A stretch of DNA of 6,460 nucleotides from Nitrososphaeraceae archaeon (GTDB lineage: Archaea > Thermoproteota > Nitrososphaeria > Nitrososphaerales > Nitrososphaeraceae): the NCBI GenBank assembly GCA_030038695.1, contig JASHSN010000119.1, forward strand, positions 1-6,460, read 5' to 3'. The translations under genes were made by a program, and so were the position numbers. Each line of letters begins with the position of its first letter. Position 1 is the first letter of the stretch. Shown piece after piece: positions 1 through 5,484 of the stretch. The notes beneath the pieces were generated by a model. That model did no database searches. It worked only from the letters and a program-made list of their open reading frames with translations, and was not told the DNA's origin.

Positions 1-1616
1 TGCTCTAGAGTATTCACCAAGATCTTGCGCTGCTTCTGAAGCTCCAAATCCCTTTGACGATTCTCAGTATCTATCTGCGGCGTTAATATCTTGAGGCACT
101 CCTCTATCTTCTCCTTAGCCTTTGGGGTTAATCTGCTCGCCCTAGGACCATAGACTTCTTGAAACCATCCTGGTGCCGTGCGATCTAGTATCTCTCTCAT
201 TTTGTCCAACATGAAATTAGTGTAGGGCCTTGACACCTCTTCTTGGTTCAGCCTACTTTGTATATCATGAACAAATTCATTCATCTTAGCCTCATATGCT
301 TGGAACTGGTCCTTTATCTCCTGTTTGGATTGTGCCATCTGTTGTTTTAATTCATATATTTCCTGATTCTTCCTATCCCTCTCCTCCATGCCCTTCTGAT
401 AAGCCTCAAACGACATTACGAAATTACACTTGAAGCAGAATTGTGCATCCGGTCGGTTAGGTTCTTTACAGTGAGGACAGGTCTTGGATTGTAGTATATT
501 CACCGAGTGCTTATCATCCTTAAAGATACCCTTTGCCTTCAACAAGTCGTTCATCGACTCGCCGCCGCTAAAATGAACGTACTTGTAATGCATATTCGAG
601 CGAGCCGTCCAACCAGCATACTGTCTCAACTTTGAATCTGAACTTAAAAGGCCAGATTTTTCTGTGATGGCAGAGTGACGATGGACGTAAGGATTCCAGC
701 GTTTCTCTAGCAAATTTCTTATCTTCTTCTTATCCTCTTCAGGAACATTTTCAGAAGCAAGTAATGAGGTAAAATATTTTTTATAACTTTTATATGCTTT
801 ATACATGCCACCTACTTGGATCACCTTACCTGTCTGTAAATTGGGTAACAATAGAGCCTCTCTGTTACTTCCTTGTGGGTGATTAGAAATCCATTGAGTA
901 ACGTACGGAATCGAGTCTATAAGGGGAAGAGAACGTTCACCTGTTTTACCATTCACTACTGTTTTGGCATATCTGCCACCACCTGCTTCCTCATCTATGA
1001 ATTCAACATCTTTTATCCTTAAATTCAGTAGCTCATGAGGTCTTGCTCCTGTATCTACCTCCATTGCGTGATAACATCTATCCCTTGAATTTGGACAATA
1101 CTTTAGAAAGAGATGGTTGTCTTCAGCAACCCACATATCAGATGGTTTGTAGTCAGAAATCTCACGACGTCTCGGCTTAGGAAGGTTCTGTACCACTTCA
1201 GGCTTAGACCTCTTTGTGGGCTCGATATTAGGACTGTATAACCACCTGAAAAATTTGATAATATTGATCAGGTTCGCATTGTAAGTACCAATCCATTTAT
1301 GTGTCGGGTCAATGTTATCTTCTTTTCTAAAATGATTCATGAATCTTATGACATCAGCTCGCGTAAAGTCTCTGAACTCTTTTTTACTGACACGCTTTGA
1401 TAAAGATAGTAATGTAGTAAGGATAGTCTGCCTGTATCCATCAGAAAGTTTTATCTCACTTCTTAGGGCAGATATATAATCGCAAATTACAGAAATTTGT
1501 TTTGTACCGCAAAGACTAAGCCTTCTAGGATATGAGGGTGTTAGACCTTTTGTGGCATCCTTTATTCTTGCATTAACTTGATCGGTTACTGTCTTTGTAC
1601 CTGTTTTTGTGCGCAT
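1..1616 (-). CDS. Tyrosine recombinase/integrase with C-terminal zinc ribbon and coiled coil (3' end off window)
   Basis: Site-specific recombinase that would cut and rejoin DNA through a tyrosine nucleophile, typically integrating or excising a mobile element. About 538 residues are visible with no stop before the left edge, so the C-terminus is missing. The N-terminal part (about residues 30-130) resembles a helical core-binding domain. The catalytic domain follows: Arg192 in DTGARPHELLNL (box I), Lys224 in NGKTGERSLPL (the beta-hairpin lysine), Arg313 in NPYVHRHSAITE (box II, with Tyr310 where many relatives have His), Trp336 in AGWTAR, and the likely nucleophile Tyr346 in HYKYVHF. The Arg313-Tyr346 spacing is normal for the family. 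A zinc ribbon follows (Cys380, Cys383, Cys394, Cys397), then a charged helical stretch at about 400-450 likely to form a coiled coil. The ATG at 1616 is chosen because a TTTAAA box lies 30-35 bases upstream. The family is certain; its element and target site are unknown. Confidence 0.93.
   Translation of the reverse strand, partial: MRTKTGTKTVTDQVNARIKDATKGLTPSYPRRLSLCGTKQISVICDYISALRSEIKLSDGYRQTILTTLLSLSKRVSKKEFRDFTRADVIRFMNHFRKEDNIDPTHKWIGTYNANLINIIKFFRWLYSPNIEPTKRSKPEVVQNLPKPRRREISDYKPSDMWVAEDNHLFLKYCPNSRDRCYHAMEVDTGARPHELLNLRIKDVEFIDEEAGGGRYAKTVVNGKTGERSLPLIDSIPYVTQWISNHPQGSNREALLLPNLQTGKVIQVGGMYKAYKSYKKYFTSLLASENVPEEDKKKIRNLLEKRWNPYVHRHSAITEKSGLLSSDSKLRQYAGWTARSNMHYKYVHFSGGESMNDLLKAKGIFKDDKHSVNILQSKTCPHCKEPNRPDAQFCFKCNFVMSFEAYQKGMEERDRKNQEIYELKQQMAQSKQEIKDQFQAYEAKMNEFVHDIQSRLNQEEVSRPYTNFMLDKMREILDRTAPGWFQEVYGPRASRLTPKAKEKIEECLKILTPQIDTENRQRDLELQKQRKILVNTLE
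1278..1292. repeat. 15-base direct repeat, copy 1 (inside the integrase gene)
   Basis: ATTGTAAGTACCAAT here is identical to the sequence at 2443-2457. The flanking bases differ on both sides. This copy encodes IGTYN of the integrase core-binding region on the minus strand, so it is under coding constraint. Chance is a reasonable explanation. Confidence 0.35.
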
Positions 1617-1645
1617 ATTTTCTGTTTGCTATATACAGACAGACA

Positions 1646-1651
1646 TTTAAA
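1646..1651 (-). promoter_or_regulatory. TATA-like box for the integrase gene
   Basis: On the minus strand a TTTAAA lies 30-35 bases upstream of the ATG at 1616. That spacing would place transcription initiation at or next to the start codon, so the mRNA is probably leaderless. The same motif at the same distance precedes the MarR gene. Inferred from motif and spacing only. Confidence 0.45.
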
Positions 1652-1838
1652 GATAATGGTAATGTGGAGTGACCGAGCAGATTATCCACCAATAACCTAG
1701 ACACGTATAATATTTAATCCGTTATGATATCGTTGATTAACCGAGGAAAAAGTTCAGTTAAGTTATCGAGCTGAGCAGAAATAGATAATTGTCGAACGAA
1801 TAAAAATACATGGTAAAATCGAGCGTGGGGCTGAGAAT

Positions 1839-1985
1839 GTGAGCAAGTGTGCTTTAGTCGTTAAGCCGCATACGTCTCGCAACATAAAAATTAATTTAAA
1901 TCCATTATTTCGAGATTTCGTGTTTTTAGCGACATTTGTTCCGATTTTTGTAATTATGGAAGGGCTTTGGCAAGAAATTCTCTAG
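1839..1985 (+). CDS. Possible small membrane protein ORF (weak)
   Basis: A 48-codon frame from GTG to TAG. The reading frame stays open further upstream, to about 1780, so the total run without a stop is about 67 codons. The second half is strongly hydrophobic (around FVFLATFVPIFVIMEGLW) and could form one membrane helix. There is no recognised family, no clear TATA box or ribosome binding site, and an open run of this length can arise by chance in AT-rich DNA. The stop codon lies inside the 1978-1995 hairpin. It could equally be a relic of a longer gene or non-coding. Confidence 0.17.
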   Translation: MSKCALVVKPHTSRNIKINLNPLFRDFVFLATFVPIFVIMEGLWQEIL

Positions 1986-1995
1986 CCATAGAGAA
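1978..1995. repeat. Perfect 7-bp hairpin with 4-base loop
   Basis: TTCTCTA (1978-1984) and TAGAGAA (1989-1995) are exact reverse complements around a GCCA loop. The hairpin sits five bases before the 16-bp inverted repeat at 2001-2100 and may be part of the same structured element. It is not followed by a run of T on either strand, so it is not a typical intrinsic terminator. Confidence 0.55.
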
Positions 1996-2000
1996 AATAA

Positions 2001-2100
2001 ATAATCGGAGCTACTCAATTAGCGCGCCCTTGTCGGTTGTTCTGGAGAGCGACAAATATTCTTTGCACAGGAAGTGTACCGTTCGAGTAGTTCCGATTAT
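2001..2100. ncRNA. Candidate structured RNA or inverted-repeat element: 16-bp closing stem with two internal hairpins
   Basis: The arms at 2001-2016 (ATAATCGGAGCTACTC) and 2085-2100 (GAGTAGTTCCGATTAT) pair over 16 positions, with a single G-T/U wobble. The 68 bases between them can form two more hairpins: TTGTCG (2030-2035) with CGACAA (2050-2055), and TGCAC (2064-2068) with GTGTA (2074-2078, one G-T/U pair). Together this gives a three-way-junction shape closed by a long stem, about 100 bases in all. I do not recognise a known RNA family: it lacks visible SRP RNA, RNase P RNA, 5S or tRNA signatures. It could be a small non-coding RNA, or a DNA element such as a recombination site for the nearby integrase or a relic of a miniature transposon. 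No flanking target duplication is obvious. Transcription and strand are not known. Confidence 0.4.
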
Positions 2101-2442
2101 GTCACCCCCGCTCCTGTATTTCACTCCTCAAACACTGTCATGTTAGTTATTTATGAGAAAGCAAGCTTATGTCAATTTCTATTGTATGATACTATTTCAT
2201 TGTTTTATTCTTTCTAAATATCTTGACGTACAAGTGTATCTTATACTAGAAGACGTGTCGGTCTTTTCCAGCCAGATACAGTTTCTATGATATTAGTTTG
2301 TGATACACGCGGTTAATCCTCCATTATGCAAATACAATGAAGGTGTTGTCACTATTTATCATCATCTTGCATATCAAGACATTGTAATATTGAGTATTCG
2401 CAAGGTCGGCAGCTGGGTTGAAGAATTGTTGGTGCCTGCAGT

Positions 2443-2457
2443 ATTGTAAGTACCAAT
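2443..2457. repeat. 15-base direct repeat, copy 2 (intergenic)
   Basis: Identical to 1278-1292. It lies about 20 bases beyond the 3' end of the MarR gene. Its position between the integrase and the next gene is where an attachment-type site might be, but the match is short and there is no tRNA gene nearby. Confidence 0.35.
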
Positions 2458-2479
2458 AGAAATGAGGTTACGGTGGCAA

Positions 2480-3043
2480 CTACAGCTCAGTATTTTTTCT
2501 TTGGCTGCTTCCACTTTTATCACTCATTTTTGATAATCTTTTTTTATTGTCTGCGGTAGGTGAATTTTGATCATTTTTAATATCAAGCCAATCAACATCA
2601 AAATGAAGTTTGAGGTTTTGGCAAATCCTCTCTAGAGCATCTTTCATTACCTTGATATTTTGATCTGGTATGCCTTTTAGCGATATTTCTTTTATACCTG
2701 ATACACATTGCATCATTTTATCCCACAGAGCGTCCGCCCTTTCCGTACGGTAGATCCTATTATTTCGCCTATCAGCTGGGTCAACCTTCCTTACCACTAA
2801 CTTATCTTTTTCCATTTTATCTATAATGGGAATGAGCGTTGCACCATCCAATCCCAATCTAACAGCGATTTCCTTTTGAGTGAGACCATTTTGATCAACT
2901 AACATGACTAAGACTTTCCATTGACCAGTAGTTACGCCTACTTTTTCCCTTAGTTGAGAATCAAGCGCCTTAATAAAGGCCTTGGCTGTACGATTAATTA
3001 GATACCCAATACTATTTCGAAAATCATACCTTTGAATAGGCAT
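2480..3043 (-). CDS. MarR-family winged helix-turn-helix transcriptional regulator
   Basis: Likely a dimeric DNA-binding repressor or sensor of small molecules or oxidants acting on nearby or distant promoters. The 187-residue protein has N-terminal helices (about 8-35) that would contribute to the dimer interface, a helix-turn-helix at about 54-80 (LTQKEIAVRLGLDGATL, with the recognition helix ending in IDKMEKD), and a wing at about 84-100 with the family-typical DPADRRNNRIYRT. The last 40 or so residues are hydrophilic, rich in Lys, Ser and Asn, and extend beyond the usual MarR fold. An upstream in-frame ATG at 3073 exists, but the start at 3043 is preferred: a TTTAAA box lies 30-35 bases before it and would overlap the earlier ATG. 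The gene stands alone, with wide gaps on both sides, so the regulated genes cannot be named. The family is clear; the ligand is not. Confidence 0.9.
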   Translation of the reverse strand: MPIQRYDFRNSIGYLINRTAKAFIKALDSQLREKVGVTTGQWKVLVMLVDQNGLTQKEIAVRLGLDGATLIPIIDKMEKDKLVVRKVDPADRRNNRIYRTERADALWDKMMQCVSGIKEISLKGIPDQNIKVMKDALERICQNLKLHFDVDWLDIKNDQNSPTADNKKRLSKMSDKSGSSQRKNTEL

Positions 3044-3072
3044 AGCAATGATTTGTATACCAATGAATGGCA

Positions 3073-3078
3073 TTTAAA
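3073..3078 (-). promoter_or_regulatory. TATA-like box for the MarR gene
   Basis: TTTAAA on the minus strand, 30-35 bases upstream of the ATG at 3043, matching the arrangement in front of the integrase. This supports a leaderless transcript and decides the start codon against the longer reading that begins at 3073. Confidence 0.5.
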
Positions 3079-3735
3079 TGTATAATTCCCTTTCCAATTC
3101 TTCAATTAAGCATTTGCTTGAAATCATGAATGCCCAAAAACAACACAATTCCTCCTGGATGGCATGATCTTGTTCCTTTGTGTTTTGGATTTTGTCGCAA
3201 TCCAGGGAGAACTGATAATAGCTAATAGCTGTTAGATATGCTTCTCTGAAAGAGTTAGCATTTTTTATTCAAGTATCTGATTTTTTTATCAACATACTTC
3301 TATCTGAACGGGATCCTAGACAAAAACAGCTCTAGTTTAGAATTTACTATTCTACATGTAAAGTAGATGAGCCCAACCTACATATAGAGTACCTCGCACA
3401 TTCTATCAACTATAACTATTTTGCTCGTAATGGTGTTTAGTTCATTATACACATGTGACACTTAGAGGCAAAAACTCGTTAGAAAATAAGGCTTCCATTC
3501 TATATTTTATATCTTTATCCGTCCGAAACTTTACCTGCAGTTTACAATTCCAGCTTTTTTTATAATGATCAATATTCTCAATTTCGTTTAAGCGACGTGT
3601 AATACTGAGCCTTCGCTGTGAACACTTTTTGAGGTAATAACGCAGAATACAATAAAAATAAGGTCAACTTGCTTACAAAGATTCCAAATACCTATAAATA
3701 TAAATTCAAAAAAATATGTGAAACGTATGAATATA
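3079..3735. other. Intergenic region without a confident gene
   Basis: About 650 AT-rich bases between the MarR promoter and the end of the mscL gene. On the minus strand one frame is open from about 3663 to a TAA at 3445-3447 (about 72 codons). It has a charged, coding-like middle (for example KKCSQRRLSITRRLNEIEN and LQVKFRTDKDIKYRMEALF). There is no ATG or GTG near its beginning and no recognised family, so it may be a gene relic or a chance run. No strong hairpins or repeats were seen. Confidence 0.4.
3708..3714 (-). terminator. mscL: T-rich termination tract after mscL
   Basis: Seven consecutive T on the minus strand, about 22 bases after the mscL TGA, within an AT-rich stretch. Archaeal transcription often ends at such U-rich runs without a hairpin. 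Inferred from position and composition. Confidence 0.35.
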
Positions 3736-4098
3736 TCATTTCTTTTCTCCCTTAGTCTTGTCTTCTACGATATTATATCTTGAAAGCTGCTTGTATGCAA
3801 CAAATACTACCAAAGCTATGACTAAGAAGTTAATAATATTGGAAATAAGATCACCATATCTAAACTCACTAGTTGTTCCAGCTAAATTTGGAACCTTTAC
3901 TGTGAGTGTAGCAAGACTACCTGCCGGAAGAAACAGACCGATGAAGGGATCGATTATATCCTTAACAAATGCATTTACTAGTGCGGAAGCTGCCTGTCCT
4001 ATTACAAATGCAATAGCAAGTCCAATGATTCCAAAAGTTTTCAAGAAGAAGAAGAATTCTTGGGTAAAAGATCGCTTTTCTTCATGGTTTACTGTCAT
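3736..4098 (-). CDS. mscL: Large-conductance mechanosensitive channel (MscL family)
   Basis: A membrane channel that opens under high membrane tension and releases solutes during hypo-osmotic shock; family members form homopentamers. The 120-residue reading has a charged N-terminus with a Phe-rich amphipathic stretch (TQEFFFFLKTF, 12-22), a first membrane helix at about 23-45 (FGIIGLAIAFVIGQAASALV), the conserved turn KDIIDPFIGLFLP, a short extracellular loop, a second helix at about 84-103 (around IINFLVIALVVFVAYKQL) and a short Lys-rich cytoplasmic tail. The length is at the short end of the family, as the C-terminal helical bundle is reduced. Aligning with E. coli MscL puts Ala30 and Phe31 at the Gly22 and Val23 gate positions. 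An in-frame ATG at 4164 would add 22 residues, but a TTTAATA box 24-30 bases before the ATG at 4098 and the family's usual N-terminus favour the shorter form. The gene is monocistronic. Confidence 0.87.
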   Translation of the reverse strand: MTVNHEEKRSFTQEFFFFLKTFGIIGLAIAFVIGQAASALVNAFVKDIIDPFIGLFLPAGSLATLTVKVPNLAGTTSEFRYGDLISNIINFLVIALVVFVAYKQLSRYNIVEDKTKGEKK

Positions 4099-4121
4099 AA
4101 ATCCTGACGTACCTTCATGAG

Positions 4122-4128
4122 TATTAAA
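4122..4128 (-). promoter_or_regulatory. mscL: TATA-like box for mscL
   Basis: TTTAATA on the minus strand, 24-30 bases upstream of the ATG at 4098. The spacing suits a leaderless or nearly leaderless message and supports that start. Confidence 0.4.
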
Positions 4129-4182
4129 GGGTTTGTATAGGTACATCGCTATCCCGATAATCATACAAGACTGTCATATCTG

Positions 4183-4562
4183 TTAATTTAGGTACATAGC
4201 TCCTCCGTAGCCCAGTTCACACCAATAATAAAGATGAGCAAGAGATAGAATTGGGTATGGTAATATTGTAGTGACTACATACCTCTTGAACAGCGACGCG
4301 AAATAAAATAGTTTTCAAAATCAAGTTAGGATCACAATATGTTCCTATTCATATATTGGATTTACCTCATTTGCAGGATATCTAATTGCAAACCATCTCC
4401 CGTAAGCTGGAGCATCATATCAAATACCAGCACAGTATCTTACCTGCTTCCTGCCATATCGACTATAGCCCGCTCTTCAACTGGTGCGATTGGATCTCAT
4501 GCATATACCGAATATAGATCTATGTAGTCTGTGTTTAGTCTTCAAAATAGCATACATAGATT
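4183..4562 (-). pseudogene. Decayed aldo/keto reductase fragment (multiple frameshifts and stops)
   Basis: Relic of an NADPH-dependent aldo/keto reductase. Read on the minus strand across frames, pieces appear in the correct family order: RLNTDYIDLY (4512-4541) followed in frame by SVYA, a stop, and DPIAPVEE, matching the family's TDYIDLYQVHxPDPxxPxEE; then RAIVDMAGSR; then, after a frame change, QVRYCAGI and YDAPAYGRWFAIRYPANEV, NPIYE, matching GKVRYIGxSN...QxEYN; then, after another change, SLFKRYVVTTILPYPILS, matching the cERYGVGxIPYxPLAS segment; ending at TAA 4183-4185. At least three frame changes and several internal stops rule out a working protein. The N-terminal part with the catalytic Asp/Tyr segment is not recognisable upstream, and the C-terminal NADPH-binding part is missing. 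The extent on the 4562 side is approximate. The number of lesions is too high for sequencing error alone. Confidence 0.72.
4251..4263. repeat. 13-base direct repeat, copy 1, inside the reductase relic
   Basis: TTGGGTATGGTAA is repeated exactly at 4610-4622, about 360 bases away, with loosely similar bases following (a TGTAG and a TA-rich stretch). This copy encodes LPYPI of the relic on the minus strand. It could be chance or mark a duplicated segment. Confidence 0.3.
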
Positions 4563-4609
4563 GAATCAGTTAGTAATTTTCGGCGCTGAAAAGCACTACT
4601 TATCTATTT

Positions 4610-4622
4610 TTGGGTATGGTAA
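4610..4622. repeat. 13-base direct repeat, copy 2
   Basis: Exact match to 4251-4263. It lies about 50 bases beyond the recognisable edge of the aldo/keto reductase relic. On the minus strand it reads LPYP in one frame, as does copy 1, which hints at a local duplication, but no longer match was found. Confidence 0.3.
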
Positions 4623-4829
4623 CTATGTAGACGTATGCAAAGAATTTTTAAACACAATTAGAAGTGAAGGAACAGCTGATCAAATGTGATGATTCGTATC
4701 ATAGTGTACAAATACATCCTCTGCAAAAGTTCGCGCTTGACTGTAAAATTATCCGTTCATGCTGTGTATCCTATAAGCGGGATGTGTTGGGAGGCTTATT
4801 TTTTAGAGGCTAGCACGGAGAGAATGTCA

Positions 4830-4845
4830 GTAGTTCATCAACTAC
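4830..4845. repeat. Small perfect hairpin GTAGTT-CATC-AACTAC
   Basis: Six-base arms around a four-base loop. The AACTAC arm recurs as TCAACTA at 4890-4896, which itself pairs with TAGTTGA at 4910-4916 across the stop codon of the neighbouring gene. Function unknown; possibly a transcript-end structure. Confidence 0.35.
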
Positions 4846-4889
4846 ACATGGGGTACGAAATATAATGGTTGACAATACGAACATAGGTG

Positions 4890-4916
4890 TCAACTACCGT
4901 ACAGTTAATTAGTTGA
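4890..4916. repeat. 7-bp inverted repeat across the stop codon of the zinc protein gene
   Basis: TCAACTA (4890-4896) and TAGTTGA (4910-4916) are exact reverse complements with a 13-base AT-rich loop. As RNA from the minus strand this would fold at the very end of the coding region and could mark the transcript end. No T-run follows, so a classical terminator is not claimed. Confidence 0.35.
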
Positions 4917-5271
4917 TTAAGCCCGCCTCAGACAATTGTCGCAGGGATCTGTCCTGATCATTGGCCTGGGCAATCTTACCATCTCTAACGATAATATCTT
5001 CTATCTGTTCCTGTTCCTTCTTAGGAAGTTTTCCTAATTTTTCTGTAGTCACCTTCGTCCCCTTCGCTAGAAATCTATCGCAGAAACAAGGTTCTTTACT
5101 CAAGCAGATATCAAAGTCTTCAGCTGGCCACAACGGGGCTAGGTGATCGCTGAGCGGATGATTACATAGACAATAAGATTGTTTGATATTCTGGAATTCG
5201 AAGGTTCCATTTTCTAACATAATATGTTTCTGAGCTTTTAAAAATTGGTCGTCGTAGACTTCTTCCTCCAT
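4909..5271 (-). CDS. Small Cys/His-rich protein with probable zinc-binding motif, function unknown
   Basis: 120 residues, soluble, with no signal peptide or membrane segment. The core at residues 33-67 carries a regular metal-binding pattern: Cys34-x-Cys36-x-His38-x4-His43, then Cys56-x5-Cys62-x-Cys64-x2-Phe67. This CxCxH....H...C...CxCxxF layout is one I associate with small uncharacterised zinc-binding proteins of Nitrososphaeria and some soil bacteria; no function is assigned from it. The C-terminal third (about 74-120) is charged and probably helical (LGKLPKKEQEQIEDIIV). The ATG at 5271 is supported by an ATTTATAG box 25-32 bases upstream. The upstream minus-strand DNA also contains GGAGGAGGAGGAC at 5339-5351, too far away to be a ribosome binding site. 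The gene stands alone. It appears intact, unlike the genes to its right. Confidence 0.75.
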   Translation of the reverse strand: MEEEVYDDQFLKAQKHIMLENGTFEFQNIKQSYCLCNHPLSDHLAPLWPAEDFDICLSKEPCFCDRFLAKGTKVTTEKLGKLPKKEQEQIEDIIVRDGKIAQANDQDRSLRQLSEAGLIN

Positions 5272-5295
5272 CTAGCTATTTGATTTACTAATGTG

Positions 5296-5303
5296 CTATA
5301 AAT
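5296..5303 (-). promoter_or_regulatory. TATA box for the small zinc protein gene
   Basis: ATTTATAG on the minus strand, 25-32 bases before the ATG at 5271. This is the best consensus-like TATA element in the window and is consistent with a leaderless mRNA. Confidence 0.5.
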
Positions 5304-5407
5304 AGATGGAAGGTTTTGTGGATAAATATCATAAGTAGTCCTCCTCCTCCTGACCTTCCAAAGCTAAAATCGAAGATAGACAAACTTTAGCGGTCTTTGT
5401 AAAATCA

Positions 5408-5429
5408 GCTAGGGAGCATCTTCCCTAGC
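5408..5429. repeat. Perfect 8-bp hairpin GCTAGGGA/TCCCTAGC
   Basis: Arms at 5408-5415 and 5422-5429 are exact reverse complements around the six-base loop GCATCT. The stem is GC-rich compared with its surroundings. No T-run follows on the plus strand. It lies 18 bases before a second, longer hairpin, which suggests one folded unit. Confidence 0.6.
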
Positions 5430-5447
5430 CCAATGAGTATGGCACAT

Positions 5448-5484
5448 AAGCCTTCACAGAAAAAGGAATTCTGTGACATGGCTT
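5448..5484. repeat. Compound hairpin: 8-bp inner and 5-bp outer stem
   Basis: The inner arms TCACAGAA (5454-5461) and TTCTGTGA (5469-5476) pair perfectly around AAAGGAA. The outer arms AAGCC (5448-5452) and GGCTT (5480-5484) extend the stem across a small asymmetric internal loop. A second GGCTTA at 5493-5498 could compete with the outer arm by pairing with TAAGCC at 5447-5452, so two alternative folds are possible. No known RNA family is recognised. Confidence 0.55.

Larger units (their letters stand above)
1652..2479. other. Long intergenic region with no confident gene; contains structured DNA/RNA element
   Basis: More than 800 bases between the integrase promoter and the end of the MarR gene. 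No coding region is convincing. Two plus-strand open stretches are possible short genes or relics: GTG at 1839 to TAG at 1985 (48 codons, with a hydrophobic C-terminal half containing FVFLATFVPIFVIM), and GTG at 2300 to TAA at 2449 (49 codons, containing VGSWVEELLVPAVL). Neither has a recognisable family or a clear promoter. The notable content is the hairpin at 1978-1995 and the large inverted repeat at 2001-2100, listed separately. Confidence 0.5.
4563..4908. other. Intergenic region, nothing recognised
   Basis: About 345 bases between the aldo/keto reductase relic and the end of the small zinc protein gene. I looked for the missing N-terminal half of the reductase on the minus strand and could not see it in any frame. 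A TTGGGTATGGTAA at 4610-4622 repeats the one at 4251-4263, flanking most of the relic. Short inverted repeats built from AACTAC/GTAGTT occur at 4830-4845. Confidence 0.45.

Noticed and set aside
1978..1995. Intrinsic terminator for the integrase or a plus-strand ORF
   Set aside because: No T-run follows on either strand, the integrase is transcribed away from it, and archaeal terminators do not usually need hairpins.
2002..2099. tRNA-like reading: seven paired bases AATCGGA/TCCGATT resembling an acceptor stem, with GTTCGAG resembling a T-loop
   Set aside because: The pairing continues well past seven base pairs into a 16-bp stem, there is no T-stem around the TTCGA, and no D-arm or anticodon arm fits.
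3758..4120. Plus-strand open frame of 120 codons
   Set aside because: It is the antisense shadow of the mscL gene, whose minus-strand product has clear family motifs and membrane helices.
4339..4527. Plus-strand open frame of about 62 codons
   Set aside because: It lies antisense to the aldo/keto reductase relic, has no promoter and no family resemblance; it is an incidental frame.
4664..4750. Cold-shock-domain-like string AEDVFVHYD on the minus strand, after an MNG
   Set aside because: Only six or seven residues resemble the RNA-binding motif, there is a stop between MNG and the string, and the rest of the domain is absent.
4961..5146. Plus-strand open frame of about 61 codons
   Set aside because: Antisense to the Cys/His-rich gene, whose motif spacing and promoter support the minus strand.
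5339..5351. GGAGGAGGAGGAC on the minus strand as a strong ribosome binding site
   Set aside because: It is about 70 bases upstream of the nearest minus-strand start codon and lies upstream of that gene's TATA box, so it is not expected in the mRNA.
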